A stretch of 64,000 bases of DNA, taken from assembly GCA_039819665.1 (NCBI GenBank), contig JBCBRM010000009.1:1-64000 (forward strand). The letters run 5' to 3'. Position numbers and translations under genes: made by a program. Numbering within the stretch: the first letter of the stretch is position 1; every line of letters begins with the position of its first letter. The notes under the pieces are model-generated. The model saw nothing but the letters and a program-made list of their open reading frames with translations, did not search any database and was not told the DNA's origin. Below, piece by piece: positions 60,899-64,000 of this stretch. Origin of the DNA: JAWPMV01 sp039819665. GTDB lineage: Bacteria; Bacteroidota; Bacteroidia; J057.

Positions 60899-61273
60899 AT
60901 GGAAAAAGCAGAAGACTTCATTTATTCTCAACCAGAAAAGGTGCAGAAACTCATGGAGTTTTTTCATCAAATGCTCTGTGAGGAGTTTGGGCTAACTTCA
61001 AAAGTCAGTTTTGGAAACCCTGCCTATTATCGCAAAAGCTGGATTTGCTATTTTAAACCCATAAAAGATAGCGCTTTCGAACTGGCTTTTTTCAGAGGAA
61101 ATGAGCTCTCCGATGAACAAAGGATACTTGAAAGTAAGGGTCGAAAGCAGTTGCGGAGTGTGACCGTAAAGGAGCTGAATGAAAACCTGATTGAATCTTT
61201 GAAAGTAATTTTCTTTGAAGCCATAGATTTGGATGAGCATAAACCATATGAGTCCAAACGAAAAAAGAAATAA
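60899..61273 (+). CDS. DUF1801 (YdhG-like) domain protein
   Basis: A 124-residue cytoplasmic protein of the DUF1801/YdhG superfamily. Landmarks are an early helix (EKVQKLMEFFHQMLCEE), a central strand (VSFGNPAYYRKSWICYFKPI) and LRSVTVKELNENLIESLKV near the end. The molecular function is unknown. The ATG at 60899 is preferred to the open frame from 60851. Confidence 0.8.
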   Translation: MEKAEDFIYSQPEKVQKLMEFFHQMLCEEFGLTSKVSFGNPAYYRKSWICYFKPIKDSAFELAFFRGNELSDEQRILESKGRKQLRSVTVKELNENLIESLKVIFFEAIDLDEHKPYESKRKKK

Positions 61274-61334
61274 ATAAGAAATCCAATCTTAGTTCCCTCT
61301 TCGTATATAGGCTGCTCCCATAAAGGAATTTTAT

Positions 61335-61973
61335 ATGAAAAAGCTATTCCTTATTGCTATCCTACTTTTGTCTGTTTGGATTCTTATTGATCTCTTTCGC
61401 CCGATAAAAAGGGATATTCACAAGTTTGATTCAAAAAAAAGGGCTCAACATGAAATCAGCATGTGGCGAAGCTATTATGAAAAGAAGCCTCTTAAACTTT
61501 TCTGGCAGCTGGCTTCTTCGCTGAGAGATCAATATGATCTTCCCTTTTGGCAATCCTTCCCCCTGGCATATCAGGCATCCAAAGCCGCTTTTGTATTTAA
61601 GCAGGGAACAGATCGATCCAGCTATATCGAGGCCCTCCCTTATCTACAGCATTTCTTTTCTGACATTCAAGCATTTTCGATTCAAAGCATTCCCGTGGAA
61701 GAAGTTTCTCGGCTCGAATTGGGGTGGTGGATCATCCGTAGGGAGACAGATAAATATGGCCCCAAAGACTGGGAATTAATCCTTCAGAAACAAGCTGCCC
61801 TGATGTATGAGATGCAACCCCAAGCCACCAAAAAATATGCTCAATTTCGCGTAGAAGCTATGCGGAAACGAGATGAATCTGGATTGGGCATATCAGAAAG
61901 CACCTGGATAGAATTAGAGGAAATATTGTTTAAAAGCTGGAATTCATTGGAAGCGGCATTGATGAAGAATTAA
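61335..61973 (+). CDS. Hypothetical membrane-anchored protein
   Basis: A 212-residue protein with an N-terminal hydrophobic segment (MKKLFLIAILLLSVWILIDL) and an all-helical remainder (PLKLFWQLASSLRDQYDLPF, LELGWWIIRRETDKYGPKDW). The family is not recognised. It lies 61 bases after the DUF1801 gene on the same strand, so joint transcription is possible. Confidence 0.6.
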   Translation: MKKLFLIAILLLSVWILIDLFRPIKRDIHKFDSKKRAQHEISMWRSYYEKKPLKLFWQLASSLRDQYDLPFWQSFPLAYQASKAAFVFKQGTDRSSYIEALPYLQHFFSDIQAFSIQSIPVEEVSRLELGWWIIRRETDKYGPKDWELILQKQAALMYEMQPQATKKYAQFRVEAMRKRDESGLGISESTWIELEEILFKSWNSLEAALMKN

Positions 61974-62041
61974 TTCTTAACATTCTCGAATGCTTAGGCG
62001 TAAATCAAGGTAGATACAAGACTCATTAATTCTACTATCCT

Positions 62042-63079
62042 ATGCTTTACCGGGAAATACTTTTCTTTTTCAGCGCTCTTGGTGTTTTCAATGTTCTTCT
62101 TCTTGCGCTTTATATATTGATTAAGCCCAAAAAGAATAAGTGGTCCGATCTGCTGCTGGCAAGCGTTTTAATGTGTATGGGAATAAGGGTGGGGGTTTCG
62201 TGCATCTACTTTTTTGAACATGAAATAGCAAGGAGTCTGATTCAACTGGGGCTTTCTACCCACATACTTATGGGCATATTTATGTTAGCCTTCCTTCAGC
62301 AGTCGGGGAAAAGTATTCGGAAATCAAGCCAAATCCACATAATCTTGGCCCTTCTGATTGTATCCATCGGAGGGATAGCCTATCCTTTCAAATTGCATCC
62401 GTTCATTTGGGATTTTTATATTCGGTATAGCCTGCATGGTATTTTGACCCTTTATCTGGTTGGGGGAGGATTTTTATTGAGAAAGAGCTGGTACAATATT
62501 CTCAGAGGAAGAAAACAATCTCAGGAAGAAAACAAGAAGGTATTGCTCTATATTGCCCTTTGTTTCAGCTGTATGGGTTTTGCCATTTCCTTATATACAA
62601 GCTATATCCTGGGGCCTATACTTTTCTCCTTTATTTTTTACTTCTCTGTCATTTGGTACTATTCCAGGATTCATCAAAAACCAAAAGAGAGCAAAAGATA
62701 TAATGGGAAGAAGATTGAAGGACAGAAGGCAGATGAGTTAATTGAAAAACTAAAAGGAAAAGTTGAAGCAGAACAATTGTTTCTCCAGCCAAATCTGAAA
62801 TTAGAAGAATTGGCTAGATCGCTCAACATTTCCCGTCATCAATTGTCTCAACTCCTCAATGATAATCTGGGCAAGAGTTACTCTCTTTTTATCAATGAGT
62901 ATAGGATTGAGTATGCGAAAGGGCTGCTATTACAGGAGGAAAATTTAAGTATTGAAGCGATCGCCTATGAAGTGGGCTTTAACTCGAAATCTTCTTTCTA
63001 CAGCATCTTTAAAAAACTCAGTGGGGAAACCCCTGCAAATTTCAAGGCTAGACAACTCCTTCAGCCTAGTACGAAATGA
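62042..63079 (+). CDS. Membrane AraC-family transcriptional regulator
   Basis: A 345-residue protein with about six membrane helices in the first 210 residues and an AraC-type DNA-binding domain at the C-terminus. The two helix-turn-helix units are LEELARSLNISRHQLSQLLN and IEAIAYEVGFNSKSSFYSIF, followed by KKLSGETPANFK. Regulators of this layout are frequent in Bacteroidota and sense signals at the membrane. The bicupin gene starts 72 bases downstream and may be a target. Confidence 0.9.
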   Translation: MLYREILFFFSALGVFNVLLLALYILIKPKKNKWSDLLLASVLMCMGIRVGVSCIYFFEHEIARSLIQLGLSTHILMGIFMLAFLQQSGKSIRKSSQIHIILALLIVSIGGIAYPFKLHPFIWDFYIRYSLHGILTLYLVGGGFLLRKSWYNILRGRKQSQEENKKVLLYIALCFSCMGFAISLYTSYILGPILFSFIFYFSVIWYYSRIHQKPKESKRYNGKKIEGQKADELIEKLKGKVEAEQLFLQPNLKLEELARSLNISRHQLSQLLNDNLGKSYSLFINEYRIEYAKGLLLQEENLSIEAIAYEVGFNSKSSFYSIFKKLSGETPANFKARQLLQPSTK

Positions 63080-63151
63080 TAATTCCGTACACGCATTTTA
63101 TAATAAAAGACTAGCAGGACATATACTTCATCTTATCATTGTACAAAAACA

Positions 63152-63949
63152 ATGATGATGAAAAGGAAACTATTTTTTAGCCTATTTTTACTCTTGTTTT
63201 TCTCCTTACATACCTATGCTCAGGAATCGGAGACAAACACCATTCGCCCAATTCGTATTGACAGGGCTGGCCTCTCGGGTTTGGGATTGAAGCAAATCGA
63301 ACTGAAACAGGAACCCGACCGGGAATTCTACCAAAGAAATCTGTATAGAGGAGAAGAGATCAGTGTCTACATTGTCTCTAGTCAATCCTGGACTACACGT
63401 ATGGAAAATTTTTCTATCGATGAGTACGTCTATATTTTCCACGGAAAATCAAGAGCAAAAGCTGACGGGGGAGAAGATCTCTATTTTAAAAGTGGAGAAC
63501 ATTTTGCCATACCAAAAGGCTTCACCGGAGAATGGGAGGTCAAAGCAGCAGATGATATTCATTACGAACTCTCTGTAATCACCACCCAAAGAGCTCCGGA
63601 AGTAAAGCGCTCAAAAGGACAGTTACCAAGGCTTTTTGATAAGAATGTACTGTCAGGCATTGAGATAAGCTGGGAGGGAAAAACTACCTATGAAGAAGAG
63701 GTATTTGCTGGAGATGAGCTACGGATTTCAGTCAAAGCAGAAAAGCCACAGACGGAGAAAATTGAGAGTCCGGCAAAAGAGCAACTCATCTCACTTCTAT
63801 CGGGTCATCTCATCCTGAGAGACACTTCAGGCGAAGAACATAAATTCTACACGGGCGACCTATTCATCATTCCCAAGGGGTTTACAGGCATTTGGGAGAG
63901 TCAGGGACATACTTTGGCGAAGTATCTTGTGATTGAGCAGACGAATTGA
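63152..63949 (+). CDS. Exported bicupin protein
   Basis: A 265-residue protein with a signal peptide (LLLFFSLHTYAQ) and two cupin-like halves. The first runs about 50-145 (EYVYIFHGKSRAKADGGEDL, EHFAIPKGFTGEWEVKA) and the second about 170-262 (LISLLSGHLILRDTSGEEHK, DLFIIPKGFTGIWESQG). The repeated IPKGFTG turn is typical of Cupin_3-type domains. Metal-binding histidines are few, so catalysis is uncertain; sugar or small-molecule binding is possible. Three ATG codons in a row open the gene. It follows the AraC gene. Confidence 0.75.
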   Translation: MMMKRKLFFSLFLLLFFSLHTYAQESETNTIRPIRIDRAGLSGLGLKQIELKQEPDREFYQRNLYRGEEISVYIVSSQSWTTRMENFSIDEYVYIFHGKSRAKADGGEDLYFKSGEHFAIPKGFTGEWEVKAADDIHYELSVITTQRAPEVKRSKGQLPRLFDKNVLSGIEISWEGKTTYEEEVFAGDELRISVKAEKPQTEKIESPAKEQLISLLSGHLILRDTSGEEHKFYTGDLFIIPKGFTGIWESQGHTLAKYLVIEQTN

Positions 63950-64000
63950 ATTGGTATTCTTTCTACAACTTTCCATCGCCATATTTCCAGCATTCGTCTA

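Noticed and set aside
1..64000. CRISPR arrays, tRNA, rRNA or complete insertion sequences
   Set aside because: No regular spaced direct repeats, cloverleaf-like segments, rRNA-like sequence or transposase frame were found.

Overview
The window is chromosomal DNA from a free-living, probably marine or soil, member of the Bacteroidota. The signs are a SusC/SusD pair, type IX secretion (T9SS) C-terminal sorting tails, LytTR/LytS regulation, a TPR-LuxR regulator, many lipoproteins and PorT-like barrels, and moderate-to-low GC. The many polysaccharide and sulfate-ester genes suggest a Saprospiria or Cytophagia-type glycan degrader. The genus cannot be read from the sequence. No rRNA, tRNA, CRISPR array or intact insertion sequence was seen.

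Layout. (1) 0.3-4.4 kb: a histidine kinase, then the wreck of a uronate (alginate-type) catabolic operon. It holds a GntR regulator fused in frame to the tail of a short-chain dehydrogenase (SDR), a second SDR broken by a frameshift and a deletion, and intact KDG kinase and KDPG aldolase genes. (2) 4.6-13.7 kb: an enolase-superfamily enzyme, a BlaI/BlaR1 pair, a minus-strand cluster of small metabolic proteins (one GNAT gene frameshifted), and a LytTR/LytS two-component pair. (3) 13.9-23.1 kb: an S33-type hydrolase, a lipoprotein sulfatase with an atypical active-site motif, an HxlR regulator divergent from an alpha/beta hydrolase, a beta-propeller lipoprotein, an outer-membrane barrel, an MFS transporter and a ring-cleaving dioxygenase.

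(4) 23.1-39.3 kb: a glycan-utilisation region. It contains a divergent putative regulator, SusC, SusD, an FAD oxidoreductase with an N-terminal carbohydrate-binding-like module, a HEAT-like exported protein, a KilA-N protein, a second sulfatase, a Tat-exported galactonate-dehydratase-like enzyme, an outer-membrane barrel and a sialidase-fold lipoprotein. (5) 39.4-51.9 kb: surface and secreted proteins. These include a T9SS adhesin-like protein, a zinc-peptidase-like protein, a GHL10-type glycosidase and a cholesterol-dependent-cytolysin-like (CDCL) lipoprotein. In the last, the membrane-recognition domain 4 is replaced by a four-repeat, probably hemopexin-like, propeller. A TPR-LuxR regulator lies directly upstream of it.

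(6) 52.1-55.5 kb: a compact pstSCAB phosphate-uptake operon. (7) 55.5-64 kb: a GerW/DUF2953 pair known from spore-formers, a TPR adenylate/guanylate cyclase, a metzincin-like lipoprotein, small hypothetical genes, a membrane AraC regulator and an exported bicupin.

The most unusual system is the cytolysin-propeller fusion. The uronate-operon remnants, the octamer-periodic repeats and the GerW/DUF2953 pair are the next most informative observations.
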